Positions 46,465 through 55,020 of a DNA stretch of 64,000 bases are shown piece by piece; position 1 is the stretch's first letter, and each line of letters opens with the position of its first letter. The stretch spans positions 62,001-126,000 of the forward strand of contig NZ_FOVP01000010.1 of assembly GCF_900115165.1 (NCBI RefSeq). Reading direction: 5' to 3'. The notes beneath the pieces were generated by a model. That model worked only from the letters and a program-made list of their open reading frames with translations. It did not search any database and was not told the origin of the DNA. Made by a program: the position numbers and the translations under genes. The DNA is from Roseovarius lutimaris (lineage in GTDB: Bacteria > Pseudomonadota > Alphaproteobacteria > Rhodobacterales > Rhodobacteraceae).

Positions 46465-46520
46465 TTGACAAAGTTTACCGATCTGTACACTTATGGGACG
46501 CGAAGTGTACAGATCGGTAA
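46465..46520. promoter_or_regulatory. Promoter and 18-bp inverted-repeat operator of the TetR group
   Basis: TTACCGATCTGTACACTT (46475-46492) and AAGTGTACAGATCGGTAA (46503-46520) are perfect 18-base inverted arms with a 10-base spacer. TTGACA (46465-46470) is a -35 candidate, and the -10 would fall inside the left arm (around 46486-46493). Bound repressor would block RNA polymerase. The first regulated ATG is at 46548. Confidence 0.8.
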
Positions 46521-46547
46521 CCCATTCGAAACATCAAGGAGCCAGAC

Positions 46548-47012
46548 ATGACCCGCCCCCCGCTTCCGCCCTTCACCAAAGACAGTGCAATCGAGAAAGT
46601 CCGTGCCGCCGAAGATGGCTGGAATGGCCAGAACCCCAAGGCCGTCGCCCAGGCCTATACCGAGGATAGCCAATGGCGAAACCGGGCCGAGTTTCTGACC
46701 GGCCGCGCCGAGATCGAGGCTTTCCTCACCCGCAAGTGGGCGCGTGAGAATGACTATCGCCTGATCAAGGAACTCTGGAGCTGGAGCGACAACCGGATTG
46801 CCGTGCGCTTTGCCTATGAGTGGCGCGACGCCGATGGTCAGTGGTTTCGCGCCTATGGCAACGAAAACTGGGAATTTGCCGAAGACGGGCGCATGCGCCG
46901 CCGAATCGCCAGCATCAATGATCTCAGGATCACGCCGCAAGAGCGTCTGTTTCACTGGCCGCAGGGGCGCCGCCCCGATGATCATCCCGGCCTGAGCGCG
47001 CTTGGCCTTTAA
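46548..47012 (+). CDS. DUF1348 / nuclear transport factor 2-like protein
   Basis: 154 residues with the cone-shaped NTF2/SnoaL-like fold of DUF1348: [21 protein letters not shown], then [22 protein letters not shown], and [22 protein letters not shown]. Such proteins can be small isomerases, cyclases or hydrolases, and no specific activity can be read. AAGGAG lies before the ATG. It is the first gene behind the TetR operator and is 22 bases from the next gene. Confidence 0.85.
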   Translation: MTRPPLPPFTKDSAIEKVRAAEDGWNGQNPKAVAQAYTEDSQWRNRAEFLTGRAEIEAFLTRKWARENDYRLIKELWSWSDNRIAVRFAYEWRDADGQWFRAYGNENWEFAEDGRMRRRIASINDLRITPQERLFHWPQGRRPDDHPGLSALGL

Positions 47013-47034
47013 CCCCGTTTGAAAGGAGGCTGAC

Positions 47035-47664
47035 ATGCCCCGTGCCTTTGCCGAAATCGCCTTTACCCCGAACGTACGCGCCGCGCAGGCGCGCCATGGC
47101 TCTGCGGCGGGCTATGAAAAGTTCCTGTCGCCCGATGTGAGTGGCGGCGCGGCGCTCAGCCCCGATGAGGCCACGTTCATTCAGGCCCGCGACGGATTTT
47201 ACCAGGCGACCGTTTCCGAGACCGGCTGGCCCTATGTCCAGTTTCGCGGCGGCCCCAAGGGGTTTTTGCGGGTGATCGACGCCAAGACCATCGGCTATGC
47301 CGATTATCGCGGCAATCGCCAGTATGTGAGCCTTGGCAATCTTGCCGGGGATAATCGCACTTCACTGATTTTGATGGATTATCCTAACCGCAGGCGGATC
47401 AAGATCTGGGGCAGGGTGCGGGTTGTTGAAGGTGACGAGGCCGCCGAGATCCTGCCGGCCCTGCATGATGCCGATTATGTCGGCCGCCCGGAACGCGCGA
47501 TCTTGATCACGGTTGAGGCGTTTGACTGGAACTGTCCTGCCCATATCCCGCAACGCCTCACCGAGACCGAGCTTGAACCCTACCTCGCGCAGATGCGTGC
47601 CCGGATTTCCGACCTGACCACCGAGACTGCGCGGCTGACCGATCTGCTTGGCGCCGCGTCCTGA
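47035..47664 (+). CDS. Pyridoxamine 5'-phosphate oxidase-like FMN split-barrel protein
   Basis: 209 residues. The split-barrel core is visible as FIQARDGFYQATVSETGWPYV followed by FRGGPKGFLRVID, and GDNRTSLILMDYPNRRRIKIWG provides the usual flavin-binding strands. The C-terminus is helical and acidic. Proteins of this group bind FMN or F420-like cofactors and often act as reductases. AAAGGAGG precedes the ATG. Gene order and spacing place it in the TetR-controlled operon. Confidence 0.85.
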   Translation: MPRAFAEIAFTPNVRAAQARHGSAAGYEKFLSPDVSGGAALSPDEATFIQARDGFYQATVSETGWPYVQFRGGPKGFLRVIDAKTIGYADYRGNRQYVSLGNLAGDNRTSLILMDYPNRRRIKIWGRVRVVEGDEAAEILPALHDADYVGRPERAILITVEAFDWNCPAHIPQRLTETELEPYLAQMRARISDLTTETARLTDLLGAAS

Positions 47665-47689
47665 TCCCACCAACCGAAAGGAGCCCCCC

Positions 47690-48659
47690 ATGACCCCCTC
47701 TTTCAAAAACGCGTTGCATACCGGCGCACTTCTGGTGTCGCTGGCCATCGGCGCGACCCTTCCGATGCAGGCACAGGCGCTTGATCTGGCCTCGCCCGAT
47801 CACGTGGCCTTTAAGACCACCAGCATCGCGGGCATCGACATTGCCTACCGCGAGGCGGGCGATCCGTCGTATCCCACCGTTTTGTTGCTGCATGGTTTTC
47901 CGACCTCGTCGCACATGTTCCGCAATCTGATCCCCGAACTGGCGCAGAAATATCACGTGATCGCCCCCGATTATCCGGGCTTTGGCGCCTCTGCGATGCC
48001 GCTTGCCGAGGAGTTCGAGTATTCCTTTGCCAATATCGCCAGGATGATGAGCACACTTCTCGACCAGAAGGGCGTTGAGCGTTACGTCGCCTATGTCATG
48101 GATTACGGCGCGCCGGTCGGATACCGCATGTTCGCCGAAGACCCGGAGCGCGTGGCGGGCTTCGTGATCCAGAATGGCAACGCCTACACCGAGGGCCTGC
48201 GCGAGTTCTGGGACCCGATCAAGGCCTATTGGGCGGCGCCAACGGTCGAAAACGGCGATGCGCTGCGCGGGTTCTTTGCGCTTGAGGCCACCAAATGGCA
48301 GTTCACCGCAGGCGTCCAGAACCCCGAAAACATCAGCCCCGATAACTTATTGGACCGCGCAATACCTTCTGGATCGCCCCGGCAATCAAGAGGTGCAGCT
48401 TGAGTTGTTTCTGGATTACGGCACGAATGTCGGCGAATATCCGAAATGGCAGGCGCTGTTTCGCGAGCACCAGCCGCCGGCACTCCTGATGTGGGGCAAG
48501 AACGACCCGATTTTCCCGGAAGAGGGCGCGCATCCCTACAAGGCCGACCTGAACGATCTGGAATTTCATATCCTTGACACCGGGCATTTCGCGCTTGAGG
48601 AATTCGGCCCGGAAATGGCGGTTGAGATGCTTGAATTCCTGGATCGTGTCTATCCCTAG
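47690..48659 (+). pseudogene. Exported alpha/beta hydrolase (Asp nucleophile), interrupted by a +1 frameshift
   Basis: The first frame (47690 to about 48344) has a signal peptide (about 1-30, ending PMQAQA), the oxyanion motif LLLHGFPTSSHMF and the nucleophile elbow VMDYGAPVG. The Asp in place of Ser is typical of haloalkane dehalogenases and epoxide hydrolases. Near 48344 the sequence CCCGATAACTTATTGG has one A too many. Removing it restores [18 protein letters not shown] and then the acid and His parts ([19 protein letters not shown]), which end at 48659. Without correction the protein stops at 48403 without the catalytic His. Either a recent inactivation or a sequencing error. AAAGGAG precedes the ATG. 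Confidence 0.82.
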
Positions 48660-48677
48660 ACCAGGCCAGAGATTGAG

Positions 48678-48709
48678 AATGGTCGCGCCTTTGGATGGGC
48701 GCGGCCATT
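48678..48709. terminator. Hairpin between the hydrolase and ada (convergent genes)
   Basis: AATGGTCGCGCC (48678-48689) pairs with GGCGCGGCCATT (48698-48709), with one G-U pair and an 8-base loop. A TTTT follows at about 48716. It fits a terminator for both converging genes. Confidence 0.65.
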
Positions 48710-48722
48710 TCGGCCTTTTGGG

Positions 48723-49790
48723 CTAGGCGCTTTGATCGAGGGTTTTGTAATGGCGTTCAAGCTCCAGCAAACGCTGCTTGCGCCAGAGCCCGCCGCCATA
48801 GCCGGTCAAAGACCCATCCGCCCCGATGACACGGTGGCAGGGCACGACAAGCGCAAGCTGATTTGCCCCATTGGCGCGGGCCACGGCGCGGGTGGCGGCG
48901 GGCCTGCCGATCTCATGGGCAATCTGGGAATAGCTGCGCGTGACGCCGGGCGGGATGCGTTGCAGCGCGCGCCAGACCTCGCGCTGAAAGGGCGTGCCAT
49001 TGAGGGCGAGCGGCGTGCTGAAACCGGCAGAGCGGCCGGCAAAGAACGCCTCAAGCTCTTCCCTGATCTGTTCGGTCGGGGCATAGGACCCAAGGCCAAG
49101 CCCGCCCTTGACCGCCCTTTCAATGGCGCTGATTTCGGATTTGAGGGCCTTGCGGTCAATGAATTCCAAAAGGTGCAGATGCGTGGCGCTGCTGATGGCA
49201 ATCATGTCGCCAAGCGGGGTCTTGATCCAGTCTGCCAAGAGCAAGCCGCTCTTGCCAAGGCTGCCCGGCGCGCGGCCGAGAAGCCTTGCAAAGGCAGAGC
49301 GAAAGGCGCTGGCGGATTCGAAGCCGGCGTCAAGCTGGGCGTCGATAACCTTGCTGCCTTCGCTCAGCGCCTCGAACCCGTCGCGCAGGCGCCGGTGGCG
49401 GGCCATTTCAAGAAATGTCATGCCGAACTGGCGCTTGAAACTGCGCCGCACGGTCGAAAGATCATATCCCATGGCCTCGATATCGGCCTCGCGCCAGCGA
49501 AATTCGGGGCGCTTTTCAAGGGCGCTCAGAAGGTTGGCAATTGCCGGATCGGCCGTGGCCATGGGCGCCAGCGGATGACAGCGTTTGCAAGCCCTGAACC
49601 CGGCCTCGATACATTCACCGACCGAGGCGAAAAACCTGCAATTCTCGTACTTTGGCTTGCGCGCAGGGCAGGTGAGGCGACAAAAGATTCCGGTTGAGGT
49701 AACGCCGACATAGGCCTGCCCGTCAAAGCGGGTATCGCGCTCAAGCAGAGCGCGATACAGGGTGTCGGAATCTTGCAGATCGAACAACAT
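48723..49790 (-). CDS. ada: Bifunctional Ada: methylphosphotriester/O6-methylguanine repair and regulator
   Basis: 355 residues with all three Ada parts. The N-terminal zinc domain has C37, C41, C68 and C71, the first being the methyl acceptor from phosphotriesters. An AraC-type helix-turn-helix lies at about 85-185. The C-terminal methyltransferase has the acceptor Cys in VVPCHRVIGADG. The protein repairs alkylated DNA and, once methylated, activates its regulon. No alkB or alkA gene is adjacent. It stands alone between a convergent hydrolase and fpr. Confidence 0.95.
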   Translation of the reverse strand: MLFDLQDSDTLYRALLERDTRFDGQAYVGVTSTGIFCRLTCPARKPKYENCRFFASVGECIEAGFRACKRCHPLAPMATADPAIANLLSALEKRPEFRWREADIEAMGYDLSTVRRSFKRQFGMTFLEMARHRRLRDGFEALSEGSKVIDAQLDAGFESASAFRSAFARLLGRAPGSLGKSGLLLADWIKTPLGDMIAISSATHLHLLEFIDRKALKSEISAIERAVKGGLGLGSYAPTEQIREELEAFFAGRSAGFSTPLALNGTPFQREVWRALQRIPPGVTRSYSQIAHEIGRPAATRAVARANGANQLALVVPCHRVIGADGSLTGYGGGLWRKQRLLELERHYKTLDQSA

Positions 49791-49858
49791 GCTCTTTTAA
49801 TAGCACGCCTGACGCGCACCGCCGCCGGTAATCGGGCGTCTATTCTTTTGCCCGCCGA

Positions 49859-50710
49859 TCAGTCGAGAAAGGCCTTTTCGACGACGTATTCCCGGGGCGA
49901 GGAATTGGCGCCTTCGCGCAGGCCATAGCCTTCGAGCATCTCTTTGATCTCAAGGTTGAAGGCCAGATTGCCACAGACCATCGCGCGGTCGGTTTCCGGC
50001 GCAAGCGGCGCCACGCCAAGATCGGCAAAGGCCTCGCCCGAGCGCATGAGGTCGGTGATCCGCCCCATCTTTGGGCTCTGTTCGCGCGTCGTGGTCGGAT
50101 AATAGCGCAGCTTGTCGGCAAAGCCTTCGCCAATCAGTTCTGCCAAAAGCTCGTCCTGGCGGATATCCTCAATCAGCCTGCGGCCATATTCAAGCTCGCC
50201 CACCTCGCGGCAGGTATGGGTAATGATGACCTCGTCGTAGTCCTCATAGGTCTGGGGATCGCGCAGCAGCGAGGCGAAGGGCGCAATGCCGGTGCCGGTG
50301 GCAAAGAACCAGATCCGCTTGCCCGGCAAGAGCGCGTCATGCACCAGCGTGCCCACCGGCTTGGGGCGCAGGATGATCTCGTCACCGGGCTGGATATGTT
50401 GAAGCCGACTTGTCAGAGGGCCGTCCTGTACCTTGATCGAATAGAATTCCAACTCATCATCCCAGGACGGTGAGGCGATGGAATAGGCCCGCAACAGCGG
50501 CTTTTCGCGGCCGGTCTTTTCATCGGTCTGCATCAGGCCGATCATCACGAACTCGCCCGAGCGAAAGCGCAAAGAGGCGGGCCGCGTCACGCGGAACGAA
50601 AACAGCCGGTCGGTCCAATGGGTGACCTCTGTCACCCTCTGCGCATCGGGCAGGGTAAGCGTTTTAGCCTGTTTTGCGGGGGCTTGGGTCACTTGGGTCA
50701 TCTCATTCAT
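49859..50710 (-). CDS. fpr: Ferredoxin/flavodoxin-NADP+ reductase
   Basis: 283 residues. The FAD-binding barrel has LLRAYSIASPSWDD, and the NADP domain has GTGIAPFASLLRDPQTYE and MVCGNLAFN. The C-terminus ends REYVVEKAFLD, near the aromatic/acidic end of bacterial Fpr. It exchanges electrons between NADPH and ferredoxin or flavodoxin. It lies 76 bases after DUF934 on the same strand, at the end of the cobA-cysI-cysH-DUF934 series. That makes it a candidate electron supplier for CysI, since no cysJ is present. The start could be the ATG at 50710 or at 50701. Confidence 0.92.
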   Translation of the reverse strand: MNEMTQVTQAPAKQAKTLTLPDAQRVTEVTHWTDRLFSFRVTRPASLRFRSGEFVMIGLMQTDEKTGREKPLLRAYSIASPSWDDELEFYSIKVQDGPLTSRLQHIQPGDEIILRPKPVGTLVHDALLPGKRIWFFATGTGIAPFASLLRDPQTYEDYDEVIITHTCREVGELEYGRRLIEDIRQDELLAELIGEGFADKLRYYPTTTREQSPKMGRITDLMRSGEAFADLGVAPLAPETDRAMVCGNLAFNLEIKEMLEGYGLREGANSSPREYVVEKAFLD

Positions 50711-50786
50711 AGGGTCATTTACCGGTCAGATACACCGGCACCTCTGCATAAACATTGATCTGGGTCAGGGAAAGGGCGGATAGTGT

Positions 50787-51194
50787 TTAGCCGCGCAGGC
50801 GGGCCTGATAATCATGCGCTTGCCAGTTGGCGCGGAAAATCCACTGCTCCTCGGGCTGGCGTTTGGCCAGGGTGTCCGGGATTTCGACCTCGTCAAAGCC
50901 CGAGCGACGCGCCATGGCGTATTGATCTGCAATCACATGACCATGCGCGCGCAAGCGCCCAGCATAGCCCATAAGCCGCAATTGCCGCGCGATAGAAAAG
51001 CCGCGCCCATCGGCAGAGCCTGGGAAATGGACGCGGATCATGGTGACACCCTCCAACCGCCCGGCAAGCGCGGCGGGGTTTGTGTCAACCGCAAGGTCAA
51101 GCGCGGTGGCATGCGCCCCCGCCTCGGCCAGCGGCGTGATCGGGGTGGTGAAATCCTCGGGCGCAAAGCCCGTGTCCTTGACGATGACGGTCAT
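50787..51194 (-). CDS. DUF934 family protein of the sulfite reduction operon
   Basis: 135 residues. The central motif TMIRVHFPGSADGRGFSIARQL is diagnostic for DUF934 (COG3749), followed by GRLRAHGHVIADQ. The gene is nearly always next to cysI/cysH in alpha- and betaproteobacteria and is thought to assist sulfite reduction. Its biochemical role is not known. The ATG overlaps the cysH stop (ATGA). Confidence 0.9.
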   Translation of the reverse strand: MTVIVKDTGFAPEDFTTPITPLAEAGAHATALDLAVDTNPAALAGRLEGVTMIRVHFPGSADGRGFSIARQLRLMGYAGRLRAHGHVIADQYAMARRSGFDEVEIPDTLAKRQPEEQWIFRANWQAHDYQARLRG

Positions 51195-51925
51195 GCGGTC
51201 ACTCCTTTTCGCACCATTTTGCCATTTACAAAATGGATGCCACATTCGGTTTTGCTCTGATCGCGCCAGCGGCCCGATCGTGGGTCTTCGCCGGGCGCCA
51301 CCGGCGTGGTGCAGGGCATGCAGCCGATCGACGGATAGCCGCGCGCCACCAGCGGATGCCGGGGCAGGCGGTTCTCATCCATATAGGTCTGCATATCCTC
51401 GGGCGTCCAATGGGCCAGAGGGTTGACCTTGATCCGGCCTGTCTCGTCCTCGACCTCGAAGAACTCAAGTGCCGCGCGGGTGCCCGACTGATAGCGTTTG
51501 CGCCCGGTGATCCAGCCATCAAACCCGGTCAGGGCGGTTTGCAACGGCCGGGTCTTGCGCAGGACGCAACAGGCATCGGTGTCGCGCAGATGCAGCGTGT
51601 TGTCGGGGTCCTGCGCGGCCATGTCGGCGGGCGCGGCGCGCAGGATGCGCAGATCGCGCAGATTTAACCGCTCGGCCAGCTCTTGTTGATAGACAAGCGT
51701 TTCGGTGAACAGCATTTCGGTGTCGATGAAGATCACCGGCGTCGCGGCCCGCGTGATCGACACCATATGCAAAAGCACCACCGATTCCGCGCCAAAGCTT
51801 GACACAAGCGCCAGCCTGCCAGCCTCGGGATCGTGCAGCGCGTGGTCAACCACCGCGACCGCCGAATGATGGCGATAGCGGTGATTGAGGGCGCTCACCC
51901 TGTTGGCAAGATCACTCTGCGGCAT
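51191..51925 (-). CDS. cysH: Phosphoadenylyl/adenylyl-sulfate reductase, Fe-S (APS) type
   Basis: 244 residues. PP-loop start SSFGAESVVLLHMV. C119/C120 (DTDACC) and C202/C205 (GCMPC) are the ligands of a [4Fe-4S] cluster, which marks the APS-reducing form. C228 in ECGIHF is the redox-active cysteine near the C-terminus. It reduces APS to sulfite. The ATG at 51925 gives the family N-terminus. It overlaps cysI by 14 bases and DUF934 by four, so the operon is tightly coupled. Confidence 0.94.
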   Translation of the reverse strand: MPQSDLANRVSALNHRYRHHSAVAVVDHALHDPEAGRLALVSSFGAESVVLLHMVSITRAATPVIFIDTEMLFTETLVYQQELAERLNLRDLRILRAAPADMAAQDPDNTLHLRDTDACCVLRKTRPLQTALTGFDGWITGRKRYQSGTRAALEFFEVEDETGRIKVNPLAHWTPEDMQTYMDENRLPRHPLVARGYPSIGCMPCTTPVAPGEDPRSGRWRDQSKTECGIHFVNGKMVRKGVTA

Positions 51926-53582
51926 AGGCCCGCGCCTCGGCGTCATAGAGCGCGGCCTTGAACGGGGCCATGCCGATACGGTTGAACGCCTCAAGAAAGG
52001 TTTCTTCCTCGCTCTGACGCAGGCCAAGATAGGCAAAAATCAGACGCTCGATGGCGGGCACAATTTCGTCATAGGCAAAGCCGGGGCCGGTGCGGGTGCC
52101 GATGGCCGTGGTTTCGGACGGATCGCCGCCAAGGGTGATCTGATAGTTTTCCACCCCTGCGCGATCCAGTCCAAGAATGCCGATATGACCCACATGGTGA
52201 TGGCCGCAGGCATTGATGCAGCCCGAAATCTTGATCTGGAGATGGCCGACCTCATGCTCGATCTTGAGCTCTTCAAGACGCGTGGCGATGCCTTGGGCCA
52301 CAGGAATCGAGCGCGCGGTCGCAAGCGCGCAGTAATCCATGCCGGGGCAGGCGATGATATCCGAGGCGAGGCCAATATTGCCGGTGGCCAGCCCAAGCGT
52401 TTTCAGAGCGGCGTGAACCGCCGGAATATCGGCCAGCGGCACATGCGGCAGAACAAGGTTCTGGGCATGGGTGGCGCGGATATCGTTGTGGCCGTATGTT
52501 TCGCCAAGATCGGCGACAAGGCGCATCTGATCGGCGCTGGCATCGCCGGGCGTGGCGCCATGGGCCTTGAGGCTGATGGTGACACTGCCATAGCCCGGCG
52601 CGCGGTGGGGGGTGACATTGGTGTCACTCCAGGCGCGAAACACCGGATCGGCGTCGCGGGCGGCGAAATAGGGCGCCGGATCGCTGGTCTTGAACGCAGG
52701 CGGGGCAAAAGCGCCGGTAATCTCGGCCAGCAAGGCCTGATCCTCCCCGCCAAAGACGGCGCGGCGGCGCGGGAATTCATCCTCGACCTGCGCGCGGATT
52801 TCATCAAGGCCGTTTTCATGCACCGTGATCTTGACGCGCGCCTTGTATTTGTTGTCGCGCCGCCCGATCCGGTTGTAGGTGGCAAGGATCGCCTCAAGAT
52901 AGGGCAGAAGATCGGCGCGCGGCAGGAAATCACGCAGCCGCTTGGCCACCATCGGGGTGCGCCCCATGCCGCCGCCAATCCAGACCTCAAAGCCGCGTTC
53001 GCCGTCACGCTCGACAATGCGCAGGCCGACATCATGGCTTTTCATTACGGCGCGGTCGGTGTCGCTTGCGATCACGGCGATCTTGAACTTGCGCGGCAGG
53101 AACTGAAACTCGGGGTGGTCGGTGGACCATTGCCGGATCAACTCGGCCACCGGACGCGGGTCTTCGATCTCATCTGCGGCGGCGCCGGCAAAATGATCCG
53201 AGGTCACGTTGCGGATGGTGTTGCCGCTGGTCTGGATAGCGTGCATCTCGACCTCGGCCAGGGCATCGAGCATATCCGGCACATCGCTAAGCGTTGGCCA
53301 GTTGTATTGAATATTGGTGCGGGTGGTGAAATGGCCATAGCCCTTGTCAAACCGCTCGGCCAGATAGGCCAGCTGACGCAATTTTGCCGCATCGAGCGAG
53401 CCATAGGGGATTGCCACGCGCAGCATGTAGGCGTGCAGTTGCAGATAAAGACCGTTCATCAGGCGCAGCGGCTTGAATTCATCTTCGGTCAGGCTTCCGT
53501 CGATACGACGCTCAACTTGGGCGCGGAACTGGCGATTGCGTTCCGCCACAAAAGCGGCGTCGAAGTCATTGTAATGATACAT
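51912..53582 (-). CDS. cysI: Sulfite reductase hemoprotein (nitrite/sulfite reductase family)
   Basis: 556 residues. The two Nir/Sir repeats are present, and the [4Fe-4S]-siroheme ligands are C412 and C418 (CPGMDYC) and C455 and C459 (GCINAC). It reduces sulfite to sulfide with six electrons. GGAG precedes the ATG at 53582. The upstream neighbour cobA makes the siroheme precursor. There is no CysJ flavoprotein subunit in the operon, so electrons probably come from ferredoxin or Fpr. Confidence 0.95.
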   Translation of the reverse strand: MYHYNDFDAAFVAERNRQFRAQVERRIDGSLTEDEFKPLRLMNGLYLQLHAYMLRVAIPYGSLDAAKLRQLAYLAERFDKGYGHFTTRTNIQYNWPTLSDVPDMLDALAEVEMHAIQTSGNTIRNVTSDHFAGAAADEIEDPRPVAELIRQWSTDHPEFQFLPRKFKIAVIASDTDRAVMKSHDVGLRIVERDGERGFEVWIGGGMGRTPMVAKRLRDFLPRADLLPYLEAILATYNRIGRRDNKYKARVKITVHENGLDEIRAQVEDEFPRRRAVFGGEDQALLAEITGAFAPPAFKTSDPAPYFAARDADPVFRAWSDTNVTPHRAPGYGSVTISLKAHGATPGDASADQMRLVADLGETYGHNDIRATHAQNLVLPHVPLADIPAVHAALKTLGLATGNIGLASDIIACPGMDYCALATARSIPVAQGIATRLEELKIEHEVGHLQIKISGCINACGHHHVGHIGILGLDRAGVENYQITLGGDPSETTAIGTRTGPGFAYDEIVPAIERLIFAYLGLRQSEEETFLEAFNRIGMAPFKAALYDAEARAYAAE

Positions 53583-53583
53583 T

Positions 53584-53913
53584 TTAGTCTCCAGCGCGGG
53601 CTTGGACGTGCGCCAGGCCATCGGCCTGCTTGCCATGGAAAAGGTTCGAGGGGCCCTTGCGGCGAAAATCCTCGCGAAAATGGGTGGGCTCTGGTCCGGT
53701 CGCGCCAGGCGCGACATCTGCCAGATAGACGCCAACCGTCAGATGCGGTTGGGCCTGGGCCTGTAACAGGCGCAGGTCAGCGTCGGCCTCATCGGTGAGA
53801 ACCTCGGCCTCACAGAGGTGGCGCGTCCAGGCGTTATCGGCGGTGAAGTAAATCACATCGCCCTCGATCAGGGCGTTGGCGGTGATGACCTTTGGGGTAA
53901 AGTCGCGGGACAT
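53584..53913 (-). CDS. DUF2849 family protein
   Basis: 109 residues. PKVITANALIEGDVIYFTADN at the N-terminus is the DUF2849 signature, and the C-terminus has PTHFREDFRRKGPSN. The family is confined mostly to Alphaproteobacteria and sits between cobA and cysI. It may be a small accessory factor of sulfite reduction. The start is one base after the cobA stop and the stop one base before cysI, so it is part of the operon. AGGAG lies ten bases before the ATG. Confidence 0.88.
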   Translation of the reverse strand: MSRDFTPKVITANALIEGDVIYFTADNAWTRHLCEAEVLTDEADADLRLLQAQAQPHLTVGVYLADVAPGATGPEPTHFREDFRRKGPSNLFHGKQADGLAHVQARAGD

Positions 53914-53914
53914 G

Positions 53915-54709
53915 TCAGGCAAGCTCCTGTTGCTGAATTCGGGTAAGACCAGCCTGCGTTTCGCGCGGGCTCAGGCCGTAAAACATAAGGGCGGGGCCGG
54001 TGATATCGGCCTCAGTCAGGGCACTGGGCAGCGCATCCAGCGTGGTCGCAAGGATGCGTTGATCAGGGCGGCTGGCGTTCTCGATCACGGTGACCGGCGT
54101 GGCGCGATCCGCGCCCTGCATGATCAGGCGGCCCTGAATGAAACGGGCCGATTTCTTGCCCATATAGATCGCCGCCACCTCGCCGGGCTGCGCCAGAGCG
54201 CGCCAGTCGTGATCGGCAAACCCCTTCATGTCATGCCCCGTCAACAGCCGCGCCGAGGCGTTGCGCCCGCGTTTTGTCAGGCTTTGACCGATGGCCGCGA
54301 CGCTGGCCGAGGCGGCGGTAATGCCGGGCACCACATGCCAGCCAATCCCGGCCTCGGTCACGGCGTCGATTTCTTCGTCAAGTCGGCCAAAGACGGTGGG
54401 GTCACCGCCCTTGAGGCGCACGACCTGCGCGCCGGTTTTGGCGTGGGTCACGATAAGCGCGTTGATGTCGTCCTGGCTCATCGAGGGGCCAAAACCCTCT
54501 TTGCCCGCATCAATTAGCACAGCCTCGCGGCGCGCCAATTCAAGGATTTCGGGCGTGACAAGGCGGTCATGGATCACCACGTCGGCCGCTTCAAGCGCCT
54601 TGCAAGCCTTGAGCGTCAACAGCTCTGGATCGCCGGGGCCCGCGCCGACAAAAGCCACGTGTCCTTGGTGACCCTCTACGGTTTTATGTTTATTTAAAGT
54701 GGCTTGCAT
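53915..54709 (-). CDS. cobA: Uroporphyrinogen-III C-methyltransferase (SUMT)
   Basis: 264 residues. FVGAGPGDPELLTLKACKAL and the SAM loop VVRLKGGDPTVFGRLDEEI are typical, with the catalytic VVPGITAASAS. It makes precorrin-2, the precursor of siroheme and cobalamin. It is the single-domain SUMT, without the CysG dehydrogenase/chelatase half. GAGG precedes the ATG at 54709, though an ATG at 54739 is also in frame. First gene of the operon, divergent from the Lrp-type regulator. Confidence 0.93.
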   Translation of the reverse strand: MQATLNKHKTVEGHQGHVAFVGAGPGDPELLTLKACKALEAADVVIHDRLVTPEILELARREAVLIDAGKEGFGPSMSQDDINALIVTHAKTGAQVVRLKGGDPTVFGRLDEEIDAVTEAGIGWHVVPGITAASASVAAIGQSLTKRGRNASARLLTGHDMKGFADHDWRALAQPGEVAAIYMGKKSARFIQGRLIMQGADRATPVTVIENASRPDQRILATTLDALPSALTEADITGPALMFYGLSPRETQAGLTRIQQQELA

Positions 54710-55020
54710 GTCGTTTTTGACCTCACTTTTGGCACCCATTTCGATCGCGCGGGGATCGACAGTGAAATCGCATTCGGCCCGGAAATCACGGTGTCGACGC
54801 CCCAAGAGACGGATCGCCACCGCCCGACGGAGCGATACAGCGGCCATCAACGACCGGTAGATTGGAAAATGCTTCATCGGGACGGCCCTGATCGGTTTGA
54901 CTTGTCCCTCAATATAGGAAATATTCCCACATATACGCCATACGGCGCGGTGAATAAGGACATATGTTCCGTATTGCGGCCCGCTTAGGCGAAGTGTTCC
55001 AAGGTTGAAGGGAAATCGGA
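54710..55020. promoter_or_regulatory. Divergent control region between cobA operon and the Lrp-type regulator
   Basis: 311 bases without a supported gene. The left part (to about 54890) could be read as an extension of cobA but lacks family similarity. The right part is AT-rich and holds two similar palindromes, GGAAATATTCC (54917-54927) and GGACATATGTTCC (54958-54970), about 40 bases apart. These are candidate binding sites for the adjacent Lrp-type protein and would overlap its own promoter. Confidence 0.5.

Noticed and set aside
51885..53798. Long plus-strand open frame of 637 codons opposite cysI
   Set aside because: cysI on the other strand has complete Fe-S and siroheme ligands. The frame is a mirror of GC-rich codon bias.
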